From Leptodactylus fallax (Eukaryota; Chordata; Amphibia; Anura; Leptodactylidae), in assembly GCA_947044405.1 (NCBI GenBank), contig CAMRHE010000018.1:4340001-4404000 (forward strand): a stretch of DNA of 64,000 nt, written 5' to 3'. Positions 11,716-22,873 of this stretch are shown one piece after another. The notes below the pieces were generated by a model. That model was not told the origin of the DNA and did no database searches. It was given only the letters and a program-made list of their open reading frames with translations. Made by a program: the position numbers and the translations under genes. Position 1 is the stretch's first letter, and each line of letters starts with the position of its first letter.

Positions 11716-12142
11716 CTTTGGCTCTTTACTTTTCCAGGCACCTGACCCACATTGTCCTCACCTACACAAAGCCCCCATCCTGCTGCTACCCCCAATTATA
11801 AAATTTATAATATACCCCCCCATAATGAATAATACCCCTAAGTGCATCTTTAAATTAATAACTTCCCTGTGCACCCCTTTAAATAGTGCTCCTTATTAAA
11901 AATGCCCCAGGTGTTTCCTAATTAAAAAGAAAAAAAAAAAAATTATTGGGGTTCCAATACCCGGGACCCCGAGGATCAGCTGTTTGAATGAACCGTGTGA
12001 CAAGGCTGGAATTACATCACACGGTCACTATAAACAGACAGCGTATGATATAAACAGGCGCTGATCAGTGGGGAATCACTTATCTCTTATTGATGATTTA
12101 TTCTGAGGATCGATCATCAATAAAAATGAGCTGGAAAACGCC

Positions 12143-12716
12143 TTAAGGCCAAGGCCCCACGTGGCGTCCTGCAGCAAAAAACAGCTGTGGGAAAAACCGC
12201 GGTGGCGACGCATCGCGGTTCTTCCTGCAGCACTTTGCACAGAATGTTTGCAGAGGTTTCCTCTGAGGACTTTCGGCTTCAATTATACCTATAGGGAAAC
12301 CGCTGGCATTTCCATAGGTATAATTGACATGCTGCAATTTCCAAAACTGCGACTGTTTTGGAAATCGCAGCATATCCGCTGCCTGCATTTTACTGCAAAT
12401 TGAGGATGGGATGGGGCCCCATGTGGCGAAAACCCACAGAAAAAAAATGTGGCATTCTAGCAAATCTCATCCAGACATTGCGGAAAAATACGTGCAGCAG
12501 ACGCACTGCGATTTCCAAAACCGTTGCGGTTTTGGAAATCGCAGCATGTCAATTATACCTACAGAAACACTGGTGGTTTCCATATAGGTGTATTGAAAAC
12601 AGAATGTCCACATAGGAAACCCCTGCGGACCTTCTGTGAAAAGTGCTGTGGGAAAAAACCACAATGTTACCGCCATGGTTTTTCCTGCAGCCCGCTACGT
12701 GGGGCCTTAGTCTTAA
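12143..12716. mobile_element. Two adjacent MITE-B units inside hAT copy F
   Basis: Both units carry the family B signature, with 'gaaatcgcag' and 'caattatacctata' blocks in inverted arrangement and ends 'ttaaggccaaggccccac' and 'ggggccttagtctta'. A shortened relative sits at the same place in copy E (22240-22375), so this block is ancestral to the hAT-like family rather than a fresh insertion. The overlapping ORFs on both strands reflect the palindromic sequence. Confidence 0.65.
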
Positions 12717-12775
12717 TAAAGCTCAAGTGCCACTTTCATTAAATTAATTGAACCTCATATTATGACCCTGACATA

Positions 12776-14358
12776 CAGTGGGGAAAAAAAAGTATTTAGT
12801 CAGCCTCCAATTGTGCAAGTTCTCCCACTTAAAAAGATGAGGCCGGCCTGTAATTGACATCATAGGTAGACCTCAACTATGAGAGACAAAATGAGAAAAC
12901 AAATCCAGAAAATCACATTGTCTGATTTTTAAAGAATTTAATTGCAAATTATGGTGGAAAATAAGTATTTGGTCAATAACAAAAGTTCATCTCAATACTT
13001 TGTTATATATCCTTTGTTGGCAATGACAGAGGTCAAACGTTTTCTGTAAGTCTTCACAAGGTTGGCACACACTGTTGCTGGTATGTTGGCCCATTCCTCC
13101 ATGCAGATCTCCTCTAGAGCAGTGATGTTTTGGGGCTGTTGCTGGGCAACACGGACTTTCAACTCCCTCCAAAGGTTCTCAATGGAGTTGAGATCTGGAG
13201 ACTGGCTAGGCCACTCCAGGACCTTGAAATTCTTCTTATGAAGTCACTTCTTCGTTGTGCTGGCGGTGTGCTTGGGATCATTGTCATGCTGAAAGACCCA
13301 GCTACATTTCATCTTCAATGCCCTTGCTGATGGAAGGAGGTTTGCACTCAAAATCTCACGATACATGGCCCCATTCATTCTTTCATGTACACGGATCAGT
13401 CGTCCTGGTCCCTTTGCAGAGAAACAGCCCCGAAGCATGATTTTGCCACCCCCAAGCTTCACAGTAGGTATGGTGTTCTTTGGATGCAACTCAGCATTCA
13501 CTCTCCTCCACACACCACGAGTTGTGTTTCTACCAAACAGTTCTGCTTTGGTTTCATCTGACCATATGACATTCTCCCAATAATTCTGGAACATCCAAAT
13601 GCTCTCTAGAAAACTTCAGACGGGCCCGGGTATGTACTGGATTAAGCAGGGATCTGAGTCCCTGTCGGCGTAGTGTGTTACTGACGGTAGCCTTTGTTAC
13701 ATTAGTCCCAGCTTTCTGCAGGTCATTCACTAGGTCCCCCCGTGTGGTTCTGGGATTTTTGCTCACCTTTCCTGTGATCATTTTGACCCCACGGAGAGAG
13801 AACTTGAGTGGAGCCCCTGATCGAGGGAGATTATCAGTGTTCTTGTATGTCTTCCATTTTCTAATTATTGTTCCCACAGTTGATTTCTTCACACCAAGCT
13901 GCTTGCCTATTGCAGATTCAGTCTTCCCAGTCTGGTGCAGGTCTACAATTTTGTTTCTGCTGTCCTTCCACAGCTCTTTGGTCTTCACCATAGTGGAGTT
14001 TGGAGTGTGACTGTTTGAGGTTGTGGACAGGTGTCTTTTATACTGATAACAATTTTCAAATTAGGTGCCATTACTACAGGTAATGAGTGGAGGACAGAGG
14101 AGCCTCTTAAAGAAGAAGTTACAGGTCTGTGAGAGCCAGAAATCTTGCTTGTTTGTAGGTGACCAAATATTTATTTTCCACCATAATTTGCAAATAAATT
14201 CTTAAAAAAATCAGACAATGTGATTTTCTAGATATGTTTTCTCATTTTGTCTCTCATAGATGAGGTCTACCTATGATGTCAATTACAGGCCTCTCTCATC
14301 TTTTTAAGTGGGAGAACTTGCACAATTGGAGGCTGACTAAATACTTTTTTCCCCACTG
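12776..14358 (-). mobile_element. Tc1 element, copy D1, nested in hAT copy F
   Basis: The tips are 'cagtggggaaaa' and its complement, flanked by TA at 12774-12775 and 14359-14360. Inverted terminal repeats of about 200 bp sit on each side. The reconstructed empty site 'ctgacataaatactgcacc' is the sequence actually present in copy E near 22165, which proves a clean TA insertion. Copy D2 (18907-24068) belongs to the same family. Confidence 0.92.
12992..13991 (-). pseudogene. Tc1 transposase, DD34E, decayed (copy D1)
   Basis: A cut-and-paste transposase acting on the flanking TIRs. It starts at ATG 13991 ('[19 protein letters not shown]'), with an N-terminal paired-type HTH ('[20 protein letters not shown]'). 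A frameshift near 13560-13590 separates it from the catalytic part: first Asp in 'VIWSDET', second in '[10 protein letters not shown]', Glu in '[11 protein letters not shown]'. A Trp codon has become TGA just after 'TASTTKK'. The C-terminus 'GYITKY' and its stop are at 12992-12994. Catalytic residues survive, but the frameshift and stop make it non-functional. Confidence 0.9.
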
Positions 14359-14359
14359 T

Positions 14360-14605
14360 AAATACTGCACCTCTAATGACCCCTTATATCAATGACCACC
14401 CCCTTATGTTCATAATGCCTCCTAATATAAATGATGCCCCCTAATGGCCCCTTATATAAATAACCTCCCCCCCTTGTATTCATAATACCCCGTAATAACC
14501 CTTATATAAATGACCCCCCATCGTCATAATGCCCCCTTATGAATCCTCCCTTTATAGTTATAATTCCCCCTCCTATCCACCCCTTATACTATTAATATAC
14601 CCACA
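14360..14605. repeat. Minisatellite of hAT copy F
   Basis: Degenerate units of about 25-30 bp built on 'cccttatataaatgacc' and 'cataatgcccccta'. The reverse complement is present in copy E at 21965-22190, so it is part of the element. Confidence 0.6.
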
Positions 14606-14634
14606 ACTGCGCTAAAAAAAAGAGAAAAAAAAAG

Positions 14635-14745
14635 TCATACTCAACTGCGATGCTGATGAATGGAGCCGCCGCTGCTTCCTCCCTGTCCACGCATAGGACG
14701 TCTGTGTCTGAGTGTGGGCGGTGCAATGTTGTGACGTCATCGCGC
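14635..14745 (-). promoter_or_regulatory. CRE plus splice-donor-like cassette (hAT copy F)
   Basis: TGACGTCA at 14732-14739 sits at the centre of an imperfect GC-rich palindrome ('ggcggtgcaatg'/'cgcgccacct'). Downstream on the minus strand is 'tcgcagttgagtatgac', the equivalent of the donor-like motif in other copies but with the donor GT changed to TT. A regulatory role is inferred. Confidence 0.4.
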
Positions 14746-14905
14746 CACCTGTGTGAGAAGCAGACATGGGTCTGTGGTCTCAGGGACTTGTAACCGCAAG
14801 CCTCATGTGGCTTGCAGTTTACAATACTGTGAAGTTGCAGGATACATTTTAACTAGATCAGTGTCTGCAGACACCGATCCAGTTAGAAATAAAGGATGTA
14901 TTAAT

Positions 14906-16026
14906 TGCGCTCTAAATAATGTCTTCAACCACAGCCCATTCAGTCACGCCTCATTCCCTGGGCAGGTGTAACATAAAAAAACAAAAAAAAAAAATCACCT
15001 GTCCCCAGTCACTCACCATACCTTGGTTCCCAGAAGCTATTTACCTCAAGTCACTGCTGAGGCCAATTAGCATCCTCAGCGGGTGCTAGAGAGGGACCGG
15101 TGATGTCACTTGGGATGCAGGGCGTCTAGGGACCAAAGCATGGTGGGTGACCAAATGGACTTTAGCGGCAGACATTGGAGTGTTGAGGACAGGGGAGTAT
15201 GTTTTTTTATGTTACATCTGCCAAGGGCCCCCCCTTCCCCTTTAGTTTGTCTAATTCCTGGACAACTCTTTTAAGCTGAGCACTGAGGCTGGGTATATGT
15301 ACCTGGCTTCTTTTAATCCTTTCAATCACTAGCATGCGCCGGGGGGTCAGTAACATATCTCATTCAGGTGGCTTCAATGCTGAGTGGTGTGCATGCGCAG
15401 TGGTAGTCAAGCCTAATTTTCTAACTTTAAGGGGTGGGGGGGGGGGGGAATTTCTATTTCCACCTCAGGCAGGAAAAAAAAGCCAGAATCAGCCCTGCAT
15501 ACAAGGGGTGACTAAACTGTCTATTCTTGGTCTTGGGCACAGTACAATGAAAATTGTGATTAAGATTCATGCATCTTCTACAGCACAGTAGAACTAGCAC
15601 ATCACTTCACTGACACACGCAGCCTGTGATGCTGCTCTAACAATATTATAAAGAAATATCTTGTGCTCAACTTGTGCTTTAAGTATGTTTATTTGGCAAT
15701 CCTGAGAAATAGGCATGATGTATCGGTTGCAATAAACAAGTGTTAATAAAAATGTTTTTTGGTGACCAAAATGTAACTTATTACTCCAGATTGCCTAATA
15801 AACTTATTGAAGCACAAGTTGAGTGCCAGATTTTTCTTTGTAATAATGTATGGAGTGGGATGTTATCCGGGCATGTACCTATACTAATTTGGAGTGCCAT
15901 GTAGAATACTTTAGCACATCTACTCTAACAGTATGACAGACATGGTGATTCCTATCTCTATTAAAACAAAATCTTCTTTTCCAGCTCTAATACTACACTT
16001 ACTATACTACTGTCATTCCATTCTAT
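14906..16026. other. Unclassified repeat-like DNA, no gene
   Basis: 14960-15280 has the character of a further non-autonomous repeat and ends in 'ctggacaactcttttaa', a motif repeated near 18205. A G-run lies at about 15431-15448. No coding evidence. Confidence 0.35.
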
Positions 16027-16160
16027 CTCATAAATTGTAAACTCTTGCTAGCAAGGCCCTCACTCCTATTGTGGGAATTGATTTATTACATTGCAATAAG
16101 TCATTTTGTCAGTACATGATTTGTGAATCCCCCACAGCATATTATCTGTGTATTATTTCC
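16027..16160 (+). repeat. SINE-type 3' tail fragment, diverged
   Basis: 'ttgtaaactcttgctagcaa' and 'ggccctcactcctattgt' match the block at 48834-48880. The tRNA-like head is missing. Confidence 0.5.
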
Positions 16161-17240
16161 TATTTCTTTCAGCCTGACCAAAACCCTATCTCTCTAATTT
16201 CTCTCCACAAATTGGACACCTTTTCTTTCTATGACTCATTAGTGACCTCTGAGCTATAGTCCATCATGATTGGCTGTCCCTTCTCATAAAGTCTACTTGC
16301 ATGGCATTATGGGTAAGCCTTCCTGATCCCAGAGGTTATGTAATTCTTCTTCTCTGCATTCTCCATACTTTCACATGGTGGCCATCATTTTAGCTGGTTA
16401 ATGCAAACCGCAAAAATCTCAGGTTTGTTTGCACCCAACATTTTTTGGAAAATTCAGGCCAAACAAGTTCTTTCCAAACCATTTCGCTCATCTCCACTTA
16501 TTTTCCATTCAGCCATAGCAAGCCTTTGGCTCCTACCTACATCTGTCTACTAATAGAAATGTTAATTGTAAAACAGAGGTTCTCTACCGGAAAAATTAAG
16601 TGATCAGTTCAGAGTTTGTTTGTTCACAGTTTGATATACTGTATAATATTCTCACTAGAATCCAAATATTTTACTGATTATTTTGTAACTTATTACATTT
16701 TGGTAAATTGCTTATTTTTTATATTTTTTAGCTACATTCTTAATGCCCCCATTTCAAAATGATGTAATTTCGGAACTAAATCTATTAAATTAGAGAGTCA
16801 GGGCTAAGTAAATCCAGACGTGTGATATGTCCTGAACAAGTTTATATTTTGTCTGCTAAATATAAGTATAGAATATCAAGTACTTTTCTGTTTTGACAGA
16901 TAATCTCATTTTACTGGGAAAAGTCCCAGCTGGTTTACTGGATATTCTACGTTGTCAGACCTAACATGACTCTCAAATAGTACATGGTAGTTTAAACCTA
17001 TTAGAGAAAATAAAAAGGTTATATGGAGGAAATTATGGAAAAGTTGCAGGGGCATAACCAGTATATACTTTTTACAACATTCCTAAAAATTATTTTTCAT
17101 TTTTTTCTCCATGACGTAAACCAATGGAAATAACATATTGTTTTTTGTATACAGAGGTTTTATATGTGGCCCTGATCAAAAGTAATAGTAGGGCCCCAAA
17201 TTCAATTTTAAAGGTAGTCTTTAATTCGGAAAATCAATTT
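16161..17240. other. No gene seen
   Basis: AT-rich, apparently unique sequence. Confidence 0.4.
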
Positions 17241-17515
17241 TTATGGCCGGGGCCCCACGTGGCATAATTGTCACGGTTTGCCTGTGGCGGAAACACCACG
17301 GAAAAAAAAACGCAGAGTTTTACAGTCCCATCCCCACATTCTGTTAAAATACGCGCTGCGGACAAGCAGCGATTTCCAAAACCTATGCGGTTTTGGAAAT
17401 CGCAGCATGTCAATTATACCTACGGAAATCCTGGCAGTTTCCCTATAGGTAAAATTGAAGCAGAAGGTCCGCAGAGGAAAACTCTGCAAACTTTCTGTCA
17501 AAAGCGCTTTCAAAA
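17241..17515. mobile_element. Foldback MITE family B
   Basis: Begins 'atggccggggccccacgtgg'. The core includes 'gcggttttggaaatcgcag' and 'caattatacctacgga' with their inverted partners. The right end is frayed. Non-coding. Confidence 0.65.
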
Positions 17516-18451
17516 AAGGTTTGTTGGTGCTATTAATAGGTTAAATAAATGCAACCAAATACCTTTAGCAGTGTTTTGAGTAATTTCTTGTTTTCTCAGG
17601 GAGCTCCTGGCATCTTCTGCATTTGTTTTCTTACAACTACCATGATGCCTTGCACTTCACTCAGAGCTGACTCACACCACCTCCCTCTTTCACTCCCTCC
17701 CCCTCCTTTACTCACTCACACCCCCTCCCTGTTACCCTAGATAGTTTCCCTGCCCACTACTAGTCCTTCCTAACTAACTCAATCCCCCCACCTAATCGTA
17801 CTTATCTGTCTTTCGAGCAGGATCTTCTGGGCATGGGACTTTGCCTCGTTCTGGCCATCCGGCACCTACTCTTCTTGACGTCTGCTGGCACTCCGGCTCT
17901 ATTGCGCAGGTGTGGGTGGCCAGGGGACGCCAAGAAAAGGAGATGCCGGCTGCTCAGAACTAGTGACATCCCATTCCCAGAAGATCCGGACAGGAAGACA
18001 AGTATGTATCATGGGGTAGAGGTGGGTGGGTTAGTATTAGTGAAATGGAACGTCCCCGAAAAATCAGAAAATGTGCCTGGTGCGGTCACATGACTGCCCC
18101 GGTGATCTAGGTAAATGATAGATTTTTGGTAACCTGAGTAATTTAGAAGGTAGGCAGAGGGGAGGGGGGGTCAGGGTTTAGCTTAGATTAGAAAGATCAG
18201 TTTATCCCGGACAACTCTTTTAAGTAAGCATATATTCAAATAGGCTTTATAAAGGCTATTCCAGGCATACCTCTATTTTCTTTTTCCTCCCAGTGGTTTT
18301 TTAAAAAATCCAGTTTTTCTCCACATGCAAATTATCTTCACGGAGCACAGGGGGTACAGCCACATCATCAAAATTTGAATGCCTCCACCTGGATAAATCA
18401 ATGTCCCCTTCTTGTAAACTCATGCCTCCTTCTCCTCTTCTTAGCTGCAGC
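17516..18451. other. Unclassified repeat-like DNA, C-rich patch
   Basis: Contains a CT-rich stretch at 17680-17760. 'gatcttctgggcatgggac' (about 17821) is partly the inverse of 'cccattcccagaagatcc' (about 17970). It ends with 'cccggacaactcttttaa', as at 15260-15275. Possibly a non-autonomous transposon; no gene seen. Confidence 0.3.
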
Positions 18452-18717
18452 TTCTGATATGTGCGCGAAATCTTGTGCATGCACCTTTCGCTCAGCCACT
18501 TCAGGTTTGGGCTGAGTGTACAGCGCATGCTCCATCTTTATATTGTCCATGTTCAGTAGTTCATGGAAATACACGAGTGTACTGCGCCTGCACAGTACGC
18601 TTGTTCACGCAGAGACTAAAGATGGCGCATGGAGCATGTGCTGTACGCTCGGCCTGAATCCGAAGTGGCCGAGCATACAGCAAATGCGCAAGATTTCACA
18701 CACACATCAGAAGCTGC
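18452..18717. repeat. GC-rich inverted repeat, arms of about 100 bp
   Basis: The left arm ('cttctgatatgtgcgcgaaa', then 'gctcagccacttc' and 'gcgcatgctccat') is matched by the reverse complement of the right arm ('agatggcgcatggagcatg', then 'gaagtggccgagc' and 'cacatcagaagctg'). The spacer is about 60 bp. CpG and CATGCGC-type motifs are enriched against the background. Possibly a palindromic transposon. Confidence 0.6.
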
Positions 18718-19328
18718 TCACCATGCTCCTGTCTCTTACAAACTGCTCCCCGTGTGATAGACTGCTCCTTATGTCGCCTCTTACAGACTGTTCATTATCG
18801 CCCCCTTCCTTCCGTGGTCTGTAGCAGGAAGCTGAACCTTGATGGTTTAGTGTCCTGATTCCTCCCTGCGATGATCATACAGATGAGCCCAGCTGCAAAA
18901 TATATAGTGGGGGAAAAAAGTATTTAGTCAGTCACCAATTGTGCAAGTTCTTCCACTTAAAAAGATGAGAGAGGCCTGTAATTGTCACCATAGGTAGACC
19001 TCAACTATGAGAGACAAAATGAGAAAACAAATCCAGAAAATCACATTGTCTGATTTTTTAAGAATTTATTTGCAAATTATGGTGGAAAATAAGTATTTGG
19101 TCACCTACAAACAAGCAAGATTTCTGGCTTTCACAGACCTGTAATTTCTTCTTTAAGAGGCTCCTCTGTCCTCCACTCATTACCTGTAGTAATGGCTCCT
19201 GTTTGACATTGTAATCAGTATAAAAGACACCTGTCCACAACCTCAAACAGTCACACTCCAAACTCCACTATGGTGAAGACCAAAGAGCTGTGGAAGGACA
19301 GCAGAAACAAAATTGTAGACCTGCACCA

Positions 19329-19336
19329 GGCTGGGA
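19329..19336. repeat. 8-bp target-site duplication of hAT copy E (left)
   Basis: 'ggctggga' at 19329-19336 is repeated exactly at 23000-23007. Removing the insert and one copy restores the transposase reading seen in D1. An 8-bp TSD is characteristic of hAT transposition. Confidence 0.88.
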
Positions 19337-19509
19337 CAGAGGCGTAGCTATAGCGTAGCTTTATTTCTAACTAGATCGGTGTCTGTAGCCACTGATCTAG
19401 TTAAAACGCTTCCTGCAACTTAACAGTATTGTAAACCGCAAGCCAATACAGGCCTGCGGTTTACAAGAAGCTGAGATCACAGACGGATGTCTGCTTCTCA
19501 GCACGGGTG

Positions 19510-19616
19510 GCGCGATGACGTCACATTGCGCCACCTGCGCTCAGACACAGATGTCATGTGCATGGACAGGGAGGAAGCGGTGGCTCCATTCATCAGTATC
19601 GCAGGTAGGTGAGTAT
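19510..19616 (+). promoter_or_regulatory. CRE plus splice-donor-like cassette (hAT copy E)
   Basis: TGACGTCA at 19516-19523 is the centre of a palindrome ('ggtggcgcgatgacg'/'attgcgccacc'). 'tcgcaggtaggtgagtat' at 19599-19616 contains two donor-like GT motifs. The same order recurs in copies F, B1 and B2. Confidence 0.45.
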
Positions 19617-19984
19617 GACTTTTTTTTGTGGGTATTACTAGCATAGCACCCAGTGGGGAAGTCCCGATTTTACACCGCTGTCCCACATAGCTTATAGTTT
19701 GTCCCACTATGCCTCTGAAGTGTTTTGCTGTTAACAAACTTTATTACATACCTCCCAACTTTCAAAGGACAGAAAGAGGGACAAAATATGTGGCGCGCTA
19801 TGTGCGCCACGGCAAATTTAGCTCCACCCACTTCTACATTGACTCCACCCACTATCATCTACTTTTCCATGTGCCCCCACACAGTATAATGCTCCTACAG
19901 TCACCCTAACATTATATGCCCCCACATTATAATGTTCCCCTCCAATTGCCCCACAGTTTTAAGTCCCTCTCCTCGTGCCCCAAT

Positions 19985-20320
19985 TTAAACTGAGGGGGAC
20001 ATTAAACTGGGGTAGTTGGAGGGTGACATAAAACTATGGGACAGCTGGAGGGTGACATTAAACTATGGGGCAGCTGGAGGGTGACATTAAACTATGGGGG
20101 GTAGTTGGAGGGGGACATTAAGCTATGGGGCAGCTGGAGGGTGACATTAAACTATGGGGCAGCTGGAGGGTGACATTAAACTATGGGGGTAGTTGGAGGG
20201 GGAAATTAAACTATGGGACAGCTGGAGGGTGACATTAAACTATGGGGCAGCTGGAGGGTGACGTTAAACAGTGGGGGTAGTTGGAGGGGGACATTAAACT
20301 ATGGGGCAGCTGAAGGCAGA
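19985..20320 (+). repeat. Minisatellite, about 29-bp units, forward
   Basis: About 11 units on the pattern 'gacattaaactatggggcag' followed by 'ctggagggt'. The next array carries the complementary pattern, so the two could pair. Confidence 0.75.
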
Positions 20321-20765
20321 CATGTCCCCCTCCAGCTACCCCCCACGGTTTAATGTCCTCCTTCAGTTGCCCCCAGTTTAATGTCACTCTACATCTGCCC
20401 TCAGTTTAATGTCCCCTTTATCTGCCACCATCTTAATGTCCCCCCTTCATCTGCCACCAATTTAATGCCCGCCTTCATCTGTCACCAGCTTAATGCCCCC
20501 TTCATCTGCCACCAGTTTAATTGTCCCCTCCATCTACCACCAATTTAATGTCCCCTTTTATCTGCCACCAGCTTAATGCCCCCTCCACCTGCATTTAGTT
20601 TAACTGCCTGTTCATCTGCCACCAGTTTAATTGCCCCCTCCATCTACCACCAATTTAATGTCTCCCTTTATCTGCAACCAGTTTAATTGCCCCCTTCAAG
20701 TGCCTTCAGTTTAATTGCCCGTTCATCTGCCTTCAGTTTAACTGCCTCCTATATCTGCCTCCCGT
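20320..20765 (-). repeat. Minisatellite, about 29-bp units, inverted
   Basis: About 15 units on 'agtttaatgtcccc' plus 'atctgccacc', the complement of the preceding array with drift. A further forward array (21185-21480) and reversed array (21485-21620) repeat this arrangement. Confidence 0.7.
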
Positions 20766-21184
20766 TCCCCCCTCTTGGTCACACATGCTGTCTCTTCTAT
20801 CCTCATCTTCGATCACTCTCGTTCCATTTAGCCTTTACCCTACCCTAATAAAGTTTGTTAATAGCAAAACACTTCAGGGGCATAGCGGGACAAATTGTAA
20901 GCTATGCAGAGCCATGGGACAGCAGTGTAAAATCGTGACTGTCCCGCCAGATGCGGGACGGTTGGGAACTATGTTATTAGGGTAGTGTAAAGGCTACATG
21001 GTAGATGCTAATTCCTAGTGGGTAAAGGACCTTTGATGATGTCATGACCATGTGATCAGACTCTTGTGTGGGCGGAGCTATTCTGGATACTGCGGGACAG
21101 ACTGTGATGTTACACAGAAAGCTGGGAGCAGAGAGCGATGGAAGAGACAGAGAGACAGCATGTGTGAGGAAGAGGCGGGAACTG

Positions 21185-21620
21185 GGGGCAGATGTAGGGG
21201 CCAGTTAAACTGAAGGCAGATGAAGGGAGCAATTATACTGCTGGCAGATAAAGGGGGACATTAAGCTTGTGGTAGATGGAGGGGGCAATTAAACTGGGGG
21301 CAGATGAAGGGGGGCATTAAGCTGGTGACAGATGAAGGGGGGAAATTAAATTGGTGGCAGATAAAGGGGAACATTGAACTGAGTGCTGATGAAGGGGGCC
21401 TTAAGCCGGTGAAAGATGAAGGGGGGACATTAAGATGGTGGCAGATAAAGGGGGACATTAAACTGGGGGCAGATGGAGGGTGACATGTCTGCCTCTAGTT
21501 GCCCCAGTTTAATGTCCCCCTCCAACTACCCCCACTGTTTAATGTCACCCTACAGCTGCCCCAGTTTAATGTCCCCCTCCAGCTGCCCCAGTTTAATGTC
21601 CCCCTCTGGTTTCCGCCAGT
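21185..21620. repeat. Second pair of opposed minisatellite arrays
   Basis: Forward units ('ggcagatgaagggggcatta') at 21185-21480 are followed by inverted units ('tgccccagtttaatgtcccc') at 21485-21620. Same monomer family as 19985-20765. Confidence 0.7.
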
Positions 21621-21769
21621 TTAAACTGGGGCACGAGGAAAGGGACAAAGAAGAAATTTCATGTCCTCATGTATATCCTGTTTTACATACCACTAGAAAG
21701 CCGACAGTGCGCTGCATTCCCAGTATGTGCCCCAGGGCTGGAGATATCGGCGGTCGTAGTTTAACGGTT

Positions 21770-21955
21770 CACCATCAGAAGGGCGTTCCTGACAGTCTAG
21801 CTGTGCTGTGAGGAATGCCCTCCCTGACAGTATTACTCCATAGCACTGTACTGAGGAGGGGGGGGGCGTTCCTCACAGCTCAGCGTCATCACTCTGTACT
21901 CGTCCATAGTGCTGTACTATCAGAGGGGGGCGTTCCTTACAGCCCAGCGATGACT
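21770..21955. repeat. GC-rich tandem repeat, about 75-bp units
   Basis: Three imperfect units share 'gggcgttcct' and 'acagtctagctg/acagctcagcg/acagcccagcg'. Part of the secondary block in copy E. Confidence 0.5.
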
Positions 21956-21964
21956 ATAAATATC

Positions 21965-22190
21965 ACTATAAAGGGAGTATTCATTAGGGGGCATTATGAC
22001 GATGGGGGAGTCATTTATATAAGGGTTATTGGGGGGCATTATGAATACAAGGGGGGGAGGTTATTTATATAAGGGGCCATTAGGGGGCATCATTTATATT
22101 AGGAGGCATTATGAACATAAGGGGGTGGTCATTGATATAAGGAGTCATTAGAGGTGCAGTATTTATGTCAGTGGGAAACTGGGGCATAAT
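21965..22190. repeat. Minisatellite shared with hAT copy F
   Basis: Units on 'gggggcattatgaac' and 'tcatttatataagg'; reverse complement of 14360-14605. 'gtgcagtatttatgtcag' at its end is the uninterrupted site where Tc1 D1 inserted in copy F. Confidence 0.65.
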
Positions 22191-22239
22191 ATGAGGGAGC
22201 AATTAATTTAATTAAGGTGGCACTTGGGCTTTATTAAGA

Positions 22240-22375
22240 CTAAGGCCCCACGTAGCATTGTGGTTTTTCCCGCAGCGCTTTTCACAGCAGGTCCACAGAG
22301 GTTTGCTAAAATGCCACGGTTTTTTTCTGTGGGTTTTCGCCACATGGGTGGCTGCAATTTCCAAAACAGTCGCAG
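22240..22375. mobile_element. Shortened MITE-B block in hAT copy E
   Basis: 'aaggccccacgtagc' followed by a reduced version of the copy F block. It seems internally deleted. Confidence 0.55.
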
Positions 22376-22768
22376 GATGAGGCTGTAGTTACATTACATG
22401 ACCGCTATGAAAAGAATGACACTATGTAAACAGAGAGAAGTAGCGAAGGGGTCATGACACTTACACAGGTACCACGATTCATTCAAAGAGCTGTTTCTGG
22501 GTATCCTGGGTATTGGAACCCCAATAATTTTTTTTCCCTTGTTTTTTTTTTTTTCCTTTTTAATTAGGAAACACCTGGGGCATTATTAATAAGGGACACT
22601 ATTTACAGGGGGTGCACAGGGAAGTTATTAGTTTCAAGATGCACTTAGAAGTATTATTCATTATGGGTGGTTATATTATATATTTTAGAATTGGGGTAGC
22701 AGCAGGATGGGGGCTTTGTGTAGGTGAGGACAATGTGGTCGGGTACCTGGAAAAGTGAGGAGCTAAAG

Positions 22769-22873
22769 ATGTCTGTGTTGCAAACTTTACAGAGGCTGGA
22801 AGAAGTGGTCATGGCCGTCCAGATGAAAGAGATGGGGAATGTTAATGATTAGTCAGAGACGTCACCTGTAAGT
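22769..22873 (+). other. Candidate exon remnant with splice-donor-like end (copy E)
   Basis: ATG at 22769 reads 'MSVLQTLQRLEEVVMAVQ' and then nine residues to TAG at 22850. A donor-like GTAAGT lies at 22868-22873. The Leu/Glu spacing could form a short coiled coil. Copies F and B1 keep much of the segment and the donor-like end. Unproven as coding. Confidence 0.3.

Larger units (their letters stand above)
11475..14905. mobile_element. hAT-like non-autonomous element, copy F
   Basis: The left end is 'cagaggtgtacctagg'. The right boundary near 14905 is uncertain. Its two end regions match, in reverse orientation, those of copy E (19337-22999), which has an exact 8-bp target duplication. From left to right it holds a candidate exon remnant (11640-11715, minus), two MITE-B units (12143-12716), a nested Tc1 element (12776-14358), a minisatellite (14360-14605) and a CRE-centred palindrome (14690-14760). 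No transposase remains. Assignment to hAT rests on copy E's TSD and the CAGAGG-type tips. Confidence 0.65.
19645..21955. mobile_element. Secondary insertion block inside hAT copy E
   Basis: Copy F runs directly from 'gtgggtatattaatag' to the shared minisatellite, whereas copy E has about 2.3 kb more here. The block includes 'aaagtttgttaatagcaaaa' (about 20849) and its inverse (about 19722), flanking 'cctcccaactttc'-type sequence and the first two minisatellite arrays. This suggests at least one element with its own terminal inverted repeats. Exact boundaries are not resolved. Confidence 0.5.

Noticed and set aside
12161..12615. Several overlapping ORFs on both strands
   Set aside because: They reflect the self-complementary MITE-B sequence, not genes.
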